From positions 4,503-68,502 of the forward strand of contig CAVPAM010000037.1 in NCBI GenBank assembly GCA_963701445.1: a stretch of 64,000 bases of DNA, read 5' to 3'. Shown here in pieces: positions 8,578 through 19,400 of this stretch (position 1 is its first letter; each line of letters starts with the position of its first letter). A model generated the notes under the pieces. That model made no database searches and was not told the DNA's origin. It was given only the letters and a program-made list of their open reading frames with translations. The DNA is from CAKZLS01 sp963701445. GTDB taxonomy: Bacteria > Pseudomonadota > Alphaproteobacteria > Rhodospirillales > Defluviicoccaceae. Both the position numbers and the translations under genes were made by a program.

Positions 8578-10029
8578 TCAGATGCCGCCCATGCACAAAT
8601 ACTTGATCTCGACAAAGTCGTCGATGCCGTACTTGGAGCCCTCGCGGCCGATCCCGGACTCCTTGACGCCGCCGAACGGCGCCACCTCGGTGGAGATGAT
8701 CCCGGTGTTGATGCCGACGATGCCGTATTCCAGCCCCTCCGCCGCGCGCCAGATCCGGCCGATGTCCCGGCTGTAGAAGTACGCCGCCAGGCCGAATTCG
8801 GTGTCGTTGCCCATGGCCACGGCCTCAGCGTCGGTCTGAAAACGGAACAGCGGCGCCACCGGACCGAAGGTCTCTTCCCGGCTGACCAGCATTTCGGGCG
8901 TCACGTCCACCAGCACGGTGGGTTCGAAGAACGTTCCGCCGAGGGCATGGCGGCGCCCGCCCACGATCGCCCGCGCGCCCTTGGTGATGGCGTCGGAGAT
9001 ATGTTCCTCCACCTTCACCACCGCCGCCATGTCGATCAGCGGTCCCTGCTGCGCGCCATCCTCCATGCCGTTGGCGACTTTCAGGTTCGCGGCCGCCTTG
9101 GACAGCCGCTCGGCGAATTCTTCGTAGACGCCGTCCTGAACGAGGAACCGGTTGGCGCAGACGCACGTCTGCCCGGTATTGCGGTATTTCGAGGCGATCG
9201 CCCCTTCCACCGCCGCGTCCAGATCGGCGTCGTCGAACACGATGAACGGCGCGTTGCCGCCCAGTTCCAGCGACACTTTCTTGACCGTGCCCGCGCACGC
9301 CTTCATCAGCACCTTGCCGATCTCGGTGGACCCGGTGAAGGTCAGCTTGCGAACGATGGGATTGGAGGTGAGTTCCTCGCCGACGTCGCGGGCCGAACCG
9401 GTGACCACGTTGAACACGCCCTTGGGAATGCCCGCCCGCTCCGCCAGTTCCGCCAGCGCCAGGGCCGAAAACGGCGTGGCGCTGGCCGGTTTCGCCACCA
9501 CGGTGCAGCCGGCGGCCAGCGCCGGCGCGCACTTGCGGGTGATCATCGCGATGGGGAAGTTCCAAGGCGTGATGGACGCCACCACGCCGATGGGTTGCTT
9601 GATGACCACGATGCGCTTGTCGGCCTGATGGGGAGGAATGGTGTCGCCGTACACGCGTTTCGCCTCCTCGGCGAACCACTCGACGAACGAGGCGCCGTAA
9701 ACCACCTCGCCCCGCGACTCGGCCAGCGGCTTGCCCTGCTCGGCCGTCATCAGCCGCGCCAGGTCCTCCTGGTTCTCCATGATCAGATCGAACCACGCGC
9801 GCAGGGTGTTCGAGCGCTCCTTGGCCGTGCGTTCGCGCCAGTCCGGCCAGGCCGCGTTGGCGGCGTCGATGGCGCGGCGGGTTTCGGCCGCCCCCATCTT
9901 CGGCACCGACCCGAGAACCGATCCGTCGGCCGGATTGGTCACCTCGAGCGTGGCGCCGGAGTCCGCGTCCGTCCACGCGCCATCGATGTAACACTGTTGC
10001 CGAAACAGGCTGGGGCTCTGAAGCTTCAT
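8578..10029 (-). CDS. gabD: Succinate-semialdehyde dehydrogenase (NADP+)
   Basis: A 483-residue aldehyde dehydrogenase whose length and sequence match GabD. Visible features are ITPWNFPIAMITRK (cofactor region), the general base in SLELGGNAPFIVFDDADLD, the catalytic Cys in NTGQTCVCANRF, and EVAPFGGVKESGIGREGSKYG near the C-terminus. It oxidises succinic semialdehyde to succinate in the GABA shunt. The ATG at 10029 (MKLQSPSLFRQQCYIDG) was preferred over a longer open frame because GabD proteins begin there. No GABA transaminase is adjacent. Substrate assignment within the ALDH family is strong but not absolute. Confidence 0.9.
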   Translation of the reverse strand: MKLQSPSLFRQQCYIDGAWTDADSGATLEVTNPADGSVLGSVPKMGAAETRRAIDAANAAWPDWRERTAKERSNTLRAWFDLIMENQEDLARLMTAEQGKPLAESRGEVVYGASFVEWFAEEAKRVYGDTIPPHQADKRIVVIKQPIGVVASITPWNFPIAMITRKCAPALAAGCTVVAKPASATPFSALALAELAERAGIPKGVFNVVTGSARDVGEELTSNPIVRKLTFTGSTEIGKVLMKACAGTVKKVSLELGGNAPFIVFDDADLDAAVEGAIASKYRNTGQTCVCANRFLVQDGVYEEFAERLSKAAANLKVANGMEDGAQQGPLIDMAAVVKVEEHISDAITKGARAIVGGRRHALGGTFFEPTVLVDVTPEMLVSREETFGPVAPLFRFQTDAEAVAMGNDTEFGLAAYFYSRDIGRIWRAAEGLEYGIVGINTGIISTEVAPFGGVKESGIGREGSKYGIDDFVEIKYLCMGGI

Positions 10030-10274
10030 CACGGTCTCCGGATTCAGGGTGGTTCCAACGGGAATATAGGCACTCGGAGGGGTCCTGTTAACCGGTTGGC
10101 GCGAATCCTCCCCAGAGATCAAACTTTGATTTATCTCGGATATTTCCTTGACGTCGTCGCGACCGTCCGTAGCCTTGGGATACTATCGGCGGTGGATGTG
10201 GCGGCACCGATGCGTTTGATCCCAGCATGTCAATTCGACGGTCCCGACCGTACAAACCGAATCCGGGGTCGCCC

Positions 10275-11609
10275 ATGGCATCGCTGATCCTCGCGGCCAA
10301 GCGCTGCATGGAGTCCATCCCGCGGCCGCTCGGCAAGTGGGCCGCCTATGTCCCTTACGATTGGCGGCTGGGTCCGGCGTACAATCAATGCCGAAACGCG
10401 ATCGCGCGCTTCGAGCATGCCAGCGACGACGAACGGATCGCCTGGTTTCTCCCGCGGCTCCAGCGCATCGTCCGGTACGCTTATGACAACATCCCGTTTT
10501 ATCGGCATATCTATGATCATCGCGGGTTCGCGCCGGGCGACCTCAAGCGGTGGGACGATTGGAAGGGCGTGCCGATCGTCACCCGGCGGGACATGCAGGA
10601 GACGTCGATCGACGATCGCGGCAACCCGCATCGCGGGGCGCTGCTGTTGAATACGGGCGGAACTTCGGGTCAACCGCTCCATTTCTATGTGGACCGCCAA
10701 GCCTTCGCGCGCGAATGGGCTCACATGCATGCCATCTGGGAACGCCTGGGCTACCGCGCGACCGACCTGAAGGTTACATTCCGCGGCAAGAACCTGGGCC
10801 GCCGGCCAATCCGCTACAACGCCGTCCACAACGAATACATGGTCAACGCCTATGCGCCCTGGCCAGCGGTCGCGGAGGCGCTCAAGAAGGTCGCGGGCGG
10901 GGGGGACGTAAGGTTCATCCATGGCTATCCGAGCGCCGTGGCGGAATTCGCCCAGCAGTGCCGCGTCAACCATCCCGACCTGCGAGACGCCCTGCGCCGT
11001 GGCCTGAAAGGCATCCTGCTCTCGTCGGAGTACCCCGCGCCCATCTACCGCGATGAGATCGACGAGATTTTCCAGGCCGCGTCCATCTCCTGGTACGGTC
11101 ACAGTGAAATGGCTGTCCTGGCGCACGAGACCGAGCGTCTGGTCTACCGGCCGATGCAAACCTACGGTCTGGTCGAGGCGATCCCGTTTGATGACACCCA
11201 TCGGCTGGTTGGGACGTCGTTCGACAACACCGCGTGTCCGTTCATCCGTTACGACACGGGCGACGCGGTCCGGCCCCTCGAGGCCGGCGCGTTTCTGCGC
11301 TCGTTCAGCGTGGCGGAAGGTCGTTTGGGTGACTTCGTAACCGATGCAAGCGGCAAGCGCATCCCGCTGACCGCGTTGGTATTCGGCCGGCATCACCAAC
11401 TGTTCACGTGGGCACAATTCATGCAAATCCGCGAGGATGGCCCGGGCAAGTCCACGGTCTTCGTAACGGTTCGACCGGGCGAGGCCCGCTCGGTGGAGGA
11501 CGCTCGACGAGACTTCGACTCCGCTAACGTTATGATCGATTTCACATTCGAACTTCGCCAGGAACCGGTGCGAACGACAGCGGGCAAGGTACCGTTCCTG
11601 GTCACGTAG
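10275..11609 (+). CDS. CapK/PaaK-like adenylate-forming enzyme
   Basis: About 444 residues, of the phenylacetate-CoA ligase-like branch of adenylate-forming enzymes (coenzyme F390 synthetase/CapK type). The nucleotide-binding motif appears as LLLNTGGTSGQPLHFYV. Later conserved parts are SSEYPAPIYRDEID and FIRYDTGDAV. Such proteins often activate an acid during polysaccharide or lipid modification, but no capsule or LPS genes flank it. The ATG at 10275 (MASLILAAKRC) was chosen; an in-frame GTG or ATG 16 codons upstream is possible. It is monocistronic between divergent gabD and convergent glmS. Substrate unknown. Confidence 0.75.
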   Translation: MASLILAAKRCMESIPRPLGKWAAYVPYDWRLGPAYNQCRNAIARFEHASDDERIAWFLPRLQRIVRYAYDNIPFYRHIYDHRGFAPGDLKRWDDWKGVPIVTRRDMQETSIDDRGNPHRGALLLNTGGTSGQPLHFYVDRQAFAREWAHMHAIWERLGYRATDLKVTFRGKNLGRRPIRYNAVHNEYMVNAYAPWPAVAEALKKVAGGGDVRFIHGYPSAVAEFAQQCRVNHPDLRDALRRGLKGILLSSEYPAPIYRDEIDEIFQAASISWYGHSEMAVLAHETERLVYRPMQTYGLVEAIPFDDTHRLVGTSFDNTACPFIRYDTGDAVRPLEAGAFLRSFSVAEGRLGDFVTDASGKRIPLTALVFGRHHQLFTWAQFMQIREDGPGKSTVFVTVRPGEARSVEDARRDFDSANVMIDFTFELRQEPVRTTAGKVPFLVT

Positions 11610-11639
11610 CCGCCATGTCCGGCGGAATTACGCCATGAA

Positions 11640-13463
<1,824 letters not shown>

Positions 13464-13469
13464 TGGGCG

Positions 13470-14834
13470 CTATTCCTTTTTCCCGGCCTTGGCGGCCTTT
13501 TCCCTGCTCCGCCGTTCGCGGAAATTCCGCGCCCAGCCGGCTCTCTCGATATGCGGCCCACGGGTCACCGCCAGCGAGTCGGCGGCGATGTCCTTGACAA
13601 TGACGCTTCCCGCGCCGGTGATCGCGCCGTCGCCGATTTTCACCGGAGCGACCAGCGACGAGTTCGAACCGATGAACGCGCCGGCGCCGATGTCGGTATG
13701 ATCCTTGAAGAAACCGTCATAGTTGCAGGTGATGGTGCCGGCACCCACGTTGGCCTTGGCGCCGACGCGGGCATCGCCGATATAGCTGAGGTGATTGACC
13801 TTGGCGCCGGCCTCGACGGTGGCGTTCTTGATTTCGACGAAATTGCCGATGTGGGCGTCGGGCCCGATCCGGGCCCCCGGCCGCAGACGGGCGTAGGGGC
13901 CGATCAACGCGCCGTCCTCGATGACGACGTTCTCCAAATGACAGAACGGCCGGATCTCCACGTTGTCCCCGACGCGCACGCCCGCCCCGAACACCACGTA
14001 GGGGCCGACGGTGGTGTCCCGGCCAAGGATGGTGTCGGCGCCGAGGAACACCGTGGCGGGATCGATCAGGGTCGCGCCTTCCGCCATCGCCCTGGCCCGG
14101 AGTTGGTCTTGAAGCATGGCTTCCGCCCGGGCGAGATCGGCCCTCGAGTTGATGCCGAGCAGCTCCGCCTCGCCGCCCTCGACGACGCGGCAGCCGAGGC
14201 CGTCCGCGCGCGCGATGTGAACGATGTCGGTGAGATAGTACTCGCCCTTGGCGTTGTCGTTGCCGACCCGGTCGAGGAGCGCGAACAGCGTCCGCCCGTC
14301 CACCGCCATCACGCCGGAATTGCACAAGTCCACCGCCAACTGCCCGGGCGTCGCGTCCTTGGCCTCGACGATCGCTTGCAGGTGGCCCGCGCCGTCGACG
14401 ATCAGCCGGCCGTACGCGCCCGGATCCTCCGGACGGAAGCCGAGCACCACCACCGCCGGGTTGTCGGGGGATCGCCGGGCGTCGAGCATCCGTTCGAGGG
14501 TGGCGGCGGACAGCAGCGGCGTGTCGCCATAGACCACCAGGACATCGCCGTCGAAATCCTCAAGGGAGTCCCGGGCCGCCATCACGGCGTGGCCGGTGCC
14601 CAGGCGTTCGGTCTGCACGGCCGTCGGATAGGGGGCGGCGGCCCTGGCCACCGCCTCCATGTCGTCGCCGACGACGATGGTCATCCGGTCGGGGCCGAGC
14701 GTTTCGAGGGTGTCGATCAGGTGCCGGATCATGGGCCGCCCGGCGATCGGGTGCAGCACCTTGGGAAGAGCCGATTTCATCCGCGTTCCGAGGCCGGCGC
14801 CAAGAACGACGATGGCGGTTTTGCTGTTGGTCAT
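13470..14834 (-). CDS. glmU: Bifunctional GlcNAc-1-phosphate uridyltransferase / glucosamine-1-phosphate acetyltransferase
   Basis: A 454-residue enzyme that acetylates GlcN-1-P and then makes UDP-GlcNAc. The N-terminal nucleotidyltransferase has VLGAGLGTRMKSALPKVLHP. The C-terminal half is a left-handed beta-helix of hexapeptide repeats (GADTILGRDTTVGPYVVFG, then RLRPGARIGPDAHIGNFVEI) ending near NYDGFFKDHTDIGAGAFIG. The start at MTNSKTAIVV was preferred to a 29-codon-longer frame because family members begin there. It is followed immediately by glmS and transcribed divergently from gph. Confidence 0.96.
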   Translation of the reverse strand: MTNSKTAIVVLGAGLGTRMKSALPKVLHPIAGRPMIRHLIDTLETLGPDRMTIVVGDDMEAVARAAAPYPTAVQTERLGTGHAVMAARDSLEDFDGDVLVVYGDTPLLSAATLERMLDARRSPDNPAVVVLGFRPEDPGAYGRLIVDGAGHLQAIVEAKDATPGQLAVDLCNSGVMAVDGRTLFALLDRVGNDNAKGEYYLTDIVHIARADGLGCRVVEGGEAELLGINSRADLARAEAMLQDQLRARAMAEGATLIDPATVFLGADTILGRDTTVGPYVVFGAGVRVGDNVEIRPFCHLENVVIEDGALIGPYARLRPGARIGPDAHIGNFVEIKNATVEAGAKVNHLSYIGDARVGAKANVGAGTITCNYDGFFKDHTDIGAGAFIGSNSSLVAPVKIGDGAITGAGSVIVKDIAADSLAVTRGPHIERAGWARNFRERRSREKAAKAGKKE

Positions 14835-14956
14835 CACCAAACCATTGTTTACAAGGACCACCGTGGACGGTCGCCGAAGAGGCGACGAACTTGCCACAGG
14901 GCGATATCTTCGCCAAGCCAAAGATCATGGCCGAAAAATCTGAACAAGGCGTTTTC

Positions 14957-15628
14957 ATGGGGACCTTCAAGGCCGTTGTTTTCGACTTGGACGGCACGCT
15001 GATCGACAGCGCGCCCGACCTGCGCGTGGCGGTCAACAAACTGCTGGCCGAACACGGGCGGCGGCCGTTGACCCTCGATCAGGTGAAAATGATGGTCGGC
15101 GACGGCGCGGCGAAGCTGGTGGAGCGCGCCTTCGACGCCACCGGCGGCGCCCCGGCGGGTTCCGATCCGGCCGACCTGACGACCCGGTTTCTCGCCTTCT
15201 ACGAGGGGCATTCGGCCGACCTTACGCGTCCGTACCCCGGGGTCGAGGAGACGCTTTCGGACCTCAAGGCCCGTGGCCTGGCGCTCGGGATCTGCACCAA
15301 CAAACCCGAGGCGGCGACCCTCGAAGTGATCCGGGAGTTGAACCTGGATGGTTTTTTCGACGCCGTCCTCGGCGGGGATTCCATCGAGGGCGCGCGCAAG
15401 CCCGACCCCCGGATGCTCCAAGCGGTGCTCGACACCCTCGGCGTCGGCGCGGGCGAGATGGTCATGGTCGGCGACGCCGCAAACGACGTGGGTGTCGCGC
15501 GCGCCGTCGATGCCCCGGTGATTCTTGTCTCTTACGGATACACGCGGACGCCGGTCGACGCCCTCGGCGCCGACCTCGTAATCTCGGAATTTTCAGATTT
15601 GACGGCGGCGCTCGCCCGCCTTCCTTGA
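14957..15628 (+). CDS. gph: Phosphoglycolate phosphatase (HAD family)
   Basis: A 223-residue HAD hydrolase. Motif I is VVFDLDGTLIDSAPDLR with the nucleophile aspartate. Motif II is the T of GICTNKPEAAT, motif III the K of GARKPDPRM, and motif IV is MVGDAANDVGVARA. A helical cap sits between motifs I and II. Length and sequence fit Gph, which clears 2-phosphoglycolate. The ATG at 14957 was chosen since upstream codons are not HAD sequence. It is the last gene before the broken tRNA-Val, 38 bp upstream of it. Specificity among HAD phosphatases is inferred from similarity and from the neighbouring glmU-glmS. Confidence 0.88.
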   Translation: MGTFKAVVFDLDGTLIDSAPDLRVAVNKLLAEHGRRPLTLDQVKMMVGDGAAKLVERAFDATGGAPAGSDPADLTTRFLAFYEGHSADLTRPYPGVEETLSDLKARGLALGICTNKPEAATLEVIRELNLDGFFDAVLGGDSIEGARKPDPRMLQAVLDTLGVGAGEMVMVGDAANDVGVARAVDAPVILVSYGYTRTPVDALGADLVISEFSDLTAALARLP

Positions 15629-15666
15629 CACCGATCGGGGCTCGCCCTTAAATACCGCACCTTTTC

Positions 15667-15707
15667 GGGCGCGTAGCTCAGCGGGAGAGCACTGCCTTCA
15701 CACGGCA
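15667..15707 (+). tRNA. 5' half of tRNA-Val (anticodon CAC), interrupted
   Basis: The acceptor 5' strand (gggcgcg), D arm and left anticodon stem are complete. The loop ttcacac contains anticodon CAC, and the right stem is present only as ggca. From 15708 the sequence is unrelated to a tRNA. The missing remainder (anticodon stem end, variable loop, T arm, acceptor 3' strand, CCA) is found intact at 23942-23984. Joining the halves at the shared nonamer cacacggca gives a normal 76-nt tRNA-Val. As written the gene cannot yield a mature tRNA. Confidence 0.9.
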
Positions 15708-16544
15708 CCGCGCGAGATCGTCTCGGCGTCCGCCGGCGTGCCGACGGGAATGGCAGATGTCAGCGGCGACGATGTTCGCGGCGCGCCGAACAGCGGGACT
15801 CTGCCCATACTGTCGGCCTTGGTCGGACGGCCGGGCAGCTTTCAGCCCGCCGGTGAGGGGGGCGTAGCAACGGTGACGTCGGTCGCCGTCGGCGACGGTG
15901 CCAGCGCCTTGACATCGGCGGCAGCCTTTAGGATGCAGACGCTGGGCTCCAACGGTTTCATCGCGCTCGTCGCGGCCCGCGCCACGGGAACACTGAGTGC
16001 GCATGCCGCCGGTACCACCGAGTCGGTGCTGATAGCTCCCCTGGCGGCACGGGCGGCCGCGAGCGGGAGCGGGGACGGACCGGGTTCGGCGGCCGCGCTC
16101 AGTGTAGAGACTCAGGCGGCGCTCGGTTCCGGCGTAACTCTGTCGGGAGCGTCGGTCGCGGTTACGGCGGCGGGCGCCGGCCGGGCGACCGCCGAGGTGG
16201 AGGCCGCTGCCGCGATACCAGGTGCCCGGGATGGTCCAGCCATGGAACTTGACTTGGATCTGAGGGGCACGGCCGAAGCCGGCACCACGGCGCTCGCAGG
16301 ACAGCTCCTTGTGATCAAGGGCACAACCGTGGGCCTCGTCTTCAGCCGCTACCAGGGGGAAGCTTGTTGCGGCGGCAGTGCATCCGTCAGCGTCCAATCC
16401 ACCAAGGCGCCCGGCGGACGTCCGGTAATGAGCGCCTCCCAAACATCCAACACGAGCCGCGACGGCGCACGCCAGGTCGCCGGCGTATCGTGGACGCTCA
16501 CGTCATTCGGGAACGCAAGCTGGGATTTCAGCCGCTGGCGATAG
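15708..16544 (+). pseudogene. 5'-truncated Ala/Gly-rich secreted protein (island gene A)
   Basis: The frame is open across the tRNA junction and has no start codon of its own with a ribosome site; the first in-frame GTG is at 15738. The first residues after the junction read PREIVSASAG, which looks like the damaged remains of the LDxVTAG motif shared by the next four genes. The following 260 residues are rich in Ala, Gly, Ser, Thr and Val with few charges, ending in SWDFSRW. The signal peptide would have been upstream and is gone. It is therefore a paralogue-like gene beheaded by the junction. Function unknown. Confidence 0.55.
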
Positions 16545-16715
16545 TCCAAAGGACTACGCCTTTCGATCCATAGAGGGGAACAGCGGCGCCATGGTAGTAT
16601 TCATTATTGTTCAGTAAAGAACCCATGGCGGAAGGAAGAGGGGGCCATGGTGCGCCCGCAACACTGCGTTGTGGTCCCCGGCTCAGCAAAACAGAGGAGA
16701 GGATAAGGCCGCACC

Positions 16716-17423
16716 ATGCAAACCACGCCACGCCTGACATCCCTCGCGGCCCTCGTAGCCGTGACGATTAGTTCGTCTGTAGCCGCCGCTGGACCGGAGC
16801 CGGTGTCGCTTGTCACCCGAGACCTCGACGGGGTAACCGCCGGGAGTGCCGAGGCGCTGCGCGCATTGACCGACGATAACAGCCGCGCCGGTGCCGGAAC
16901 GTTCACCGGCCGGGCGAGACCGGGTGATGGCGGGCCGGGCGCTAGCGGACTGCAATTCCAGGAGGCCGGTCGGACGGGTATCGCTCAACAGTATCAGCAA
17001 GCCGCGCCGGTGGCCGCGGCCTCCCTACCCGGCGTCACGGCCGGTCGCGGGGCGAACACGGTGGACAGGCCGCAGTTTGGTGTTCCGGGCATGGTGCCGC
17101 TGTCGAGCCTCACCGGAGGCATCAACGGTAGCGACGGTCTGGCCAGGCCGCTCGCGAACGACGCCACGATCGGGGTGCTCCTCTCACTGGGAGCCGGAGT
17201 GGTGGATCGGCCGACCGTCATCGGCACCGCGGGTGGAGGCGTTTCCGTTGTTGAGTCCGGTTCCGGCGGCGAGCTCTCGGAGGGCGGGCAAATTCGGATG
17301 ATCGCGATGCCTGGTAGACTGGCGCAAGATGCGCTCGATTTCTCGCGGGGGGACCCTTTGCCTGCGATGCATTCGGTGGAACTGCCCTTTTCCCTCTCCC
17401 GCATCACCCCCGCCTCGCGATAA
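16716..17423 (+). CDS. Secreted LDxVTAG-motif protein (island gene B)
   Basis: 235 residues, not a known family to me. Residues 1-25 form a Sec signal peptide (TSLAALVAVTISSSVAAAG). Then comes SLVTRDLDGVTAG ending at residue 43. The mature part is Gly/Ala/Pro-rich without transmembrane segments or cysteines and contains several Gln and Asn. A purine-rich ribosome site (agaggagagg) precedes the ATG. The motif is shared with genes C, D and E of the cluster and resembles a double-glycine leader, suggesting cleavage by the C39 peptidase encoded 2 kb downstream. Export across the outer membrane would then use the barrel protein. This is inference from motif and position. Confidence 0.7.
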   Translation: MQTTPRLTSLAALVAVTISSSVAAAGPEPVSLVTRDLDGVTAGSAEALRALTDDNSRAGAGTFTGRARPGDGGPGASGLQFQEAGRTGIAQQYQQAAPVAAASLPGVTAGRGANTVDRPQFGVPGMVPLSSLTGGINGSDGLARPLANDATIGVLLSLGAGVVDRPTVIGTAGGGVSVVESGSGGELSEGGQIRMIAMPGRLAQDALDFSRGDPLPAMHSVELPFSLSRITPASR

Positions 17424-17469
17424 GACAAGCGGTTGATGGCGGGACGATCATGCCTACTGACCGCGCCAG

Positions 17470-17700
17470 TCTCTGGGCCTCTTATTACCAAATCCGGATC
17501 GAGCGTGGTGGTGATATAGCCGCACGGCTGCAACTCGGCGGTTGAGTCACTTGCTCTGGATAGTCCCGCTCGGATGTAAGTGCCGGCGGCAGTCCAGGCA
17601 ATGTTTTCATCAGCGTTGTCATGGGCGACGCAACGGTCGCTCGAGTTCTTCAGATCGGCGACTGACGGCGGTCTTCTCCATCATCCCGGCGATTGTCATG
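17470..17700 (-). pseudogene. Degenerate fragment of a LuxR-type regulator
   Basis: On the minus strand this stretch encodes GYITTTLDPDLVI, nearly the same as GYITTSLDPELVM in the intact LuxR regulator at 21482-22243. The DNA similarity (shared blocks such as tccggatcgag and ggtggtgatatagcc) continues in broken form for about 200 bp with indels and stops. It is a decayed second copy of the receiver-like domain only; no HTH part was recognised. It implies a duplication within the island before decay. Confidence 0.65.
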
Positions 17701-17901
17701 CCGATAAAGGCGTACACGGATACAACCTGGTGCGTACGCCTCAAGCGCAGTTGCAAACAGTCACGGAATTGCCGCATTCTCCCGGGGTCGTTACATGAAA
17801 ACAACGACCCAAGTCGTTGCTTCAAAATAATAGTTTCTTGGAGAGAGCGGCTGAGACGCGCGAGAGGTCAGAGCGCAAGGGGTTGAAAGGCGGGGTTCAT
17901 C

Positions 17902-18237
17902 ATGAAAACAAAACAGATCATTCGTGGCGCGGTCTTGACGGTTGCAATGACAGCCACCGCCGCCGGGTCCAGTGCAAGGGCAGCGGAGTCAATGGAACTG
18001 GACGTATTTGCGCTCGACACGGTTACAGCGGGCGCGGCGGCCATTGGCAGCGACTCGAACAACTTTGGCGGGCTTTCAGGGGTCGGGGGCATCGGCGGGC
18101 CATTCGGCATCGGCGGGCCATTCGGCATCGGCGGGCCATTCGGCATCGGCGGGCCATCCGTCGGCCTCCTTGGCCGGTTTTCGTTCGGCCGGGGAGAGGT
18201 CAGTGTATCCAGTTCGAGCAGTACCACTTCACAGTGA
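17902..18237 (+). CDS. Secreted LDxVTAG-motif protein with Gly-Pro-Phe repeats (island gene C)
   Basis: 111 residues. A lysine-rich start and hydrophobic core (residues 1-28, ending SSARAAES) make a clear Sec signal peptide. MELDVFALDTVTAG ends at residue 44. The mature domain has four copies of a six-residue GIGGPF-type unit, then a Ser/Thr tail. Low-complexity Gly repeats of this sort occur in structural or adhesive secreted proteins. The upstream ribosome site is weak. It is followed 40 bp later by gene D on the same strand. No homologue is recognised; grouping rests on the shared motif. Confidence 0.7.
   Translation: MKTKQIIRGAVLTVAMTATAAGSSARAAESMELDVFALDTVTAGAAAIGSDSNNFGGLSGVGGIGGPFGIGGPFGIGGPFGIGGPSVGLLGRFSFGRGEVSVSSSSSTTSQ
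18088..18159 (+). repeat. Four tandem 18-bp coding repeats
   Basis: Unit ggcatcggcgggccattc, repeated head to tail four times with only the last copy varying at its end. It lies in frame inside island gene C and codes for GIGGPF. The near-identity of the copies at DNA level indicates recent slippage expansion, so the copy number may vary between strains. Confidence 0.9.
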
Positions 18238-18277
18238 GGCCATTGAAGATCTTTCGAGGGGATGGAGGTTTGGAACG

Positions 18278-18868
18278 ATGAAACATTTATTGGTTGGGGC
18301 CGCAATATCGGGCGCAGCGCTGTTTGCTCAGGCGGGGTTACTACTTGCCGATCCCGTAACGTCCGGTCCGATTGAACTATCCGGAACGCAACTCGACGCC
18401 GTGACCGCTGGTGCCACGGGTGCCACCGCGGCGGCGGCGGCGGTCGCCACGGGAGGTTTGCTCTCTCGGGCGCTGACGGGCACCACCACAACGGCCAACG
18501 CCGCGTACCTGGGCGATGAGATTCGCGGCACGTCGGCAACCGGCATTTCCACCGGTGTGGCTATCGGCGCAGGAGAAGGGGCCGGTCGCGCCACGGCGGC
18601 GGAGGCAGACACGGTCGCCGAGGGCAATGTCGTGGGCGGCTCGGCGAACGGCACGATCTCAGTCTTGTCGGTCGAAATCAGCTACGCGGCGTCGGCATCG
18701 TTCGGGACCGTCGGCTTTCAACCCGTCCTGGGTCCGAACAATGCCTTTGCGGAGACTCTCACGGCAACTTCGGCCGTCCAGATCGGAGATCCCGTGGCTG
18801 TGCAGCTGAGCAAAATCGTGACGACCGGAGTGCAATCTTTGGCCGCTTCCGCCGCCGCCGCCGACTAG
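18278..18868 (+). CDS. Secreted LDxVTAG-motif protein (island gene D)
   Basis: 196 residues. Signal peptide at residues 1-25 (MKHLLVGAAISGAALFAQAG), then PIELSGTQLDAVTAG ending at residue 45. This is the copy closest to a canonical double-glycine leader (LS..xLD.V.xG). The remainder is Ala/Thr/Gly/Val-rich with a beta-prone pattern and ends in an alanine run. The ATG at 18278 was preferred over a longer shadow frame because it starts the signal peptide. It lies between genes C and E with gaps of 40 and 58 bp, so all are likely one transcript. Function unknown. Confidence 0.72.
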   Translation: MKHLLVGAAISGAALFAQAGLLLADPVTSGPIELSGTQLDAVTAGATGATAAAAAVATGGLLSRALTGTTTTANAAYLGDEIRGTSATGISTGVAIGAGEGAGRATAAEADTVAEGNVVGGSANGTISVLSVEISYAASASFGTVGFQPVLGPNNAFAETLTATSAVQIGDPVAVQLSKIVTTGVQSLAASAAAAD

Positions 18869-18926
18869 CCCTAACGCGGTACCTAGGCACAACGCAAATC
18901 GAAACCAGATTTGAAGGAGTGATGAG

Positions 18927-19241
18927 ATGAAAATGTTTATGATGACGGTGGCCGCGGGCGGATTGCTTGCGATTGCCAATGTTGCGCAGGCGGCCGAGCC
19001 GGTGCAGCTTTCCGATGTGCAACTTGACCAGGTGACTGCCGGAGCGACCGCCGTTGCGACGGCCGCCGGCCTCGCCTTGGGGAACTTCGGAACCTTTACT
19101 CAGAGTCAGACCGTCGCCAATGCCGATGCCTTCTTGAACCAGGCGACATCCGCGGCGGCCAACCTGTCGATCGCCTCGTCCGTGCTCGGTGCCGGTGCCG
19201 GCGCGGCGAGTCAATCCGCCTCGGGAGCTACCCTGCCGTAA
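18927..19241 (+). CDS. Small secreted LDxVTAG-motif protein (island gene E)
   Basis: 104 residues. Sec signal peptide at residues 1-22 (AGGLLAIANVAQA), then VQLSDVQLDQVTAG ending at residue 39. The mature 65 residues are almost entirely Ala, Gly, Ser, Thr, Asn and Gln with no Cys or Trp, a composition seen in amyloid-forming or filament-forming exported proteins. A good ribosome site (gaaggag) stands 9 bp before the ATG. A hairpin follows about 30 bp after the stop. It is the last of the secreted-protein genes and directly precedes the C39 peptidase gene. Confidence 0.72.
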   Translation: MKMFMMTVAAGGLLAIANVAQAAEPVQLSDVQLDQVTAGATAVATAAGLALGNFGTFTQSQTVANADAFLNQATSAAANLSIASSVLGAGAGAASQSASGATLP

Positions 19242-19270
19242 GGGGGCGCCTCGTCTGAGGAAGGTTGAGG

Positions 19271-19298
19271 GGGGCGCCTCGTGTGCGCGGGGTGCCCC
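19271..19298 (+). terminator. Possible hairpin terminator after gene E
   Basis: Arms ggggcgcc and ggtgcccc (one mismatched pair) enclose a 12-nt loop and are followed by ttcgct. The T tract is weak, so this may act as an attenuator between the secreted-protein genes and the C39 gene instead of a strong stop. Confidence 0.35.
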
Positions 19299-19400
19299 TT
19301 CGCTATTCGATGGTTGCAGGATTTGACATGGATCCCCTGAAGCCTGCGACAGACGAAGTTCTCCCTGCTTTCAGGCACTTGCGGCGATCCCCTGGAAAAG

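Noticed and set aside
18088..18159. CRISPR-like tandem repeats
   Set aside because: The 18-bp units are contiguous without spacers and are in-frame coding repeats of GIGGPF.
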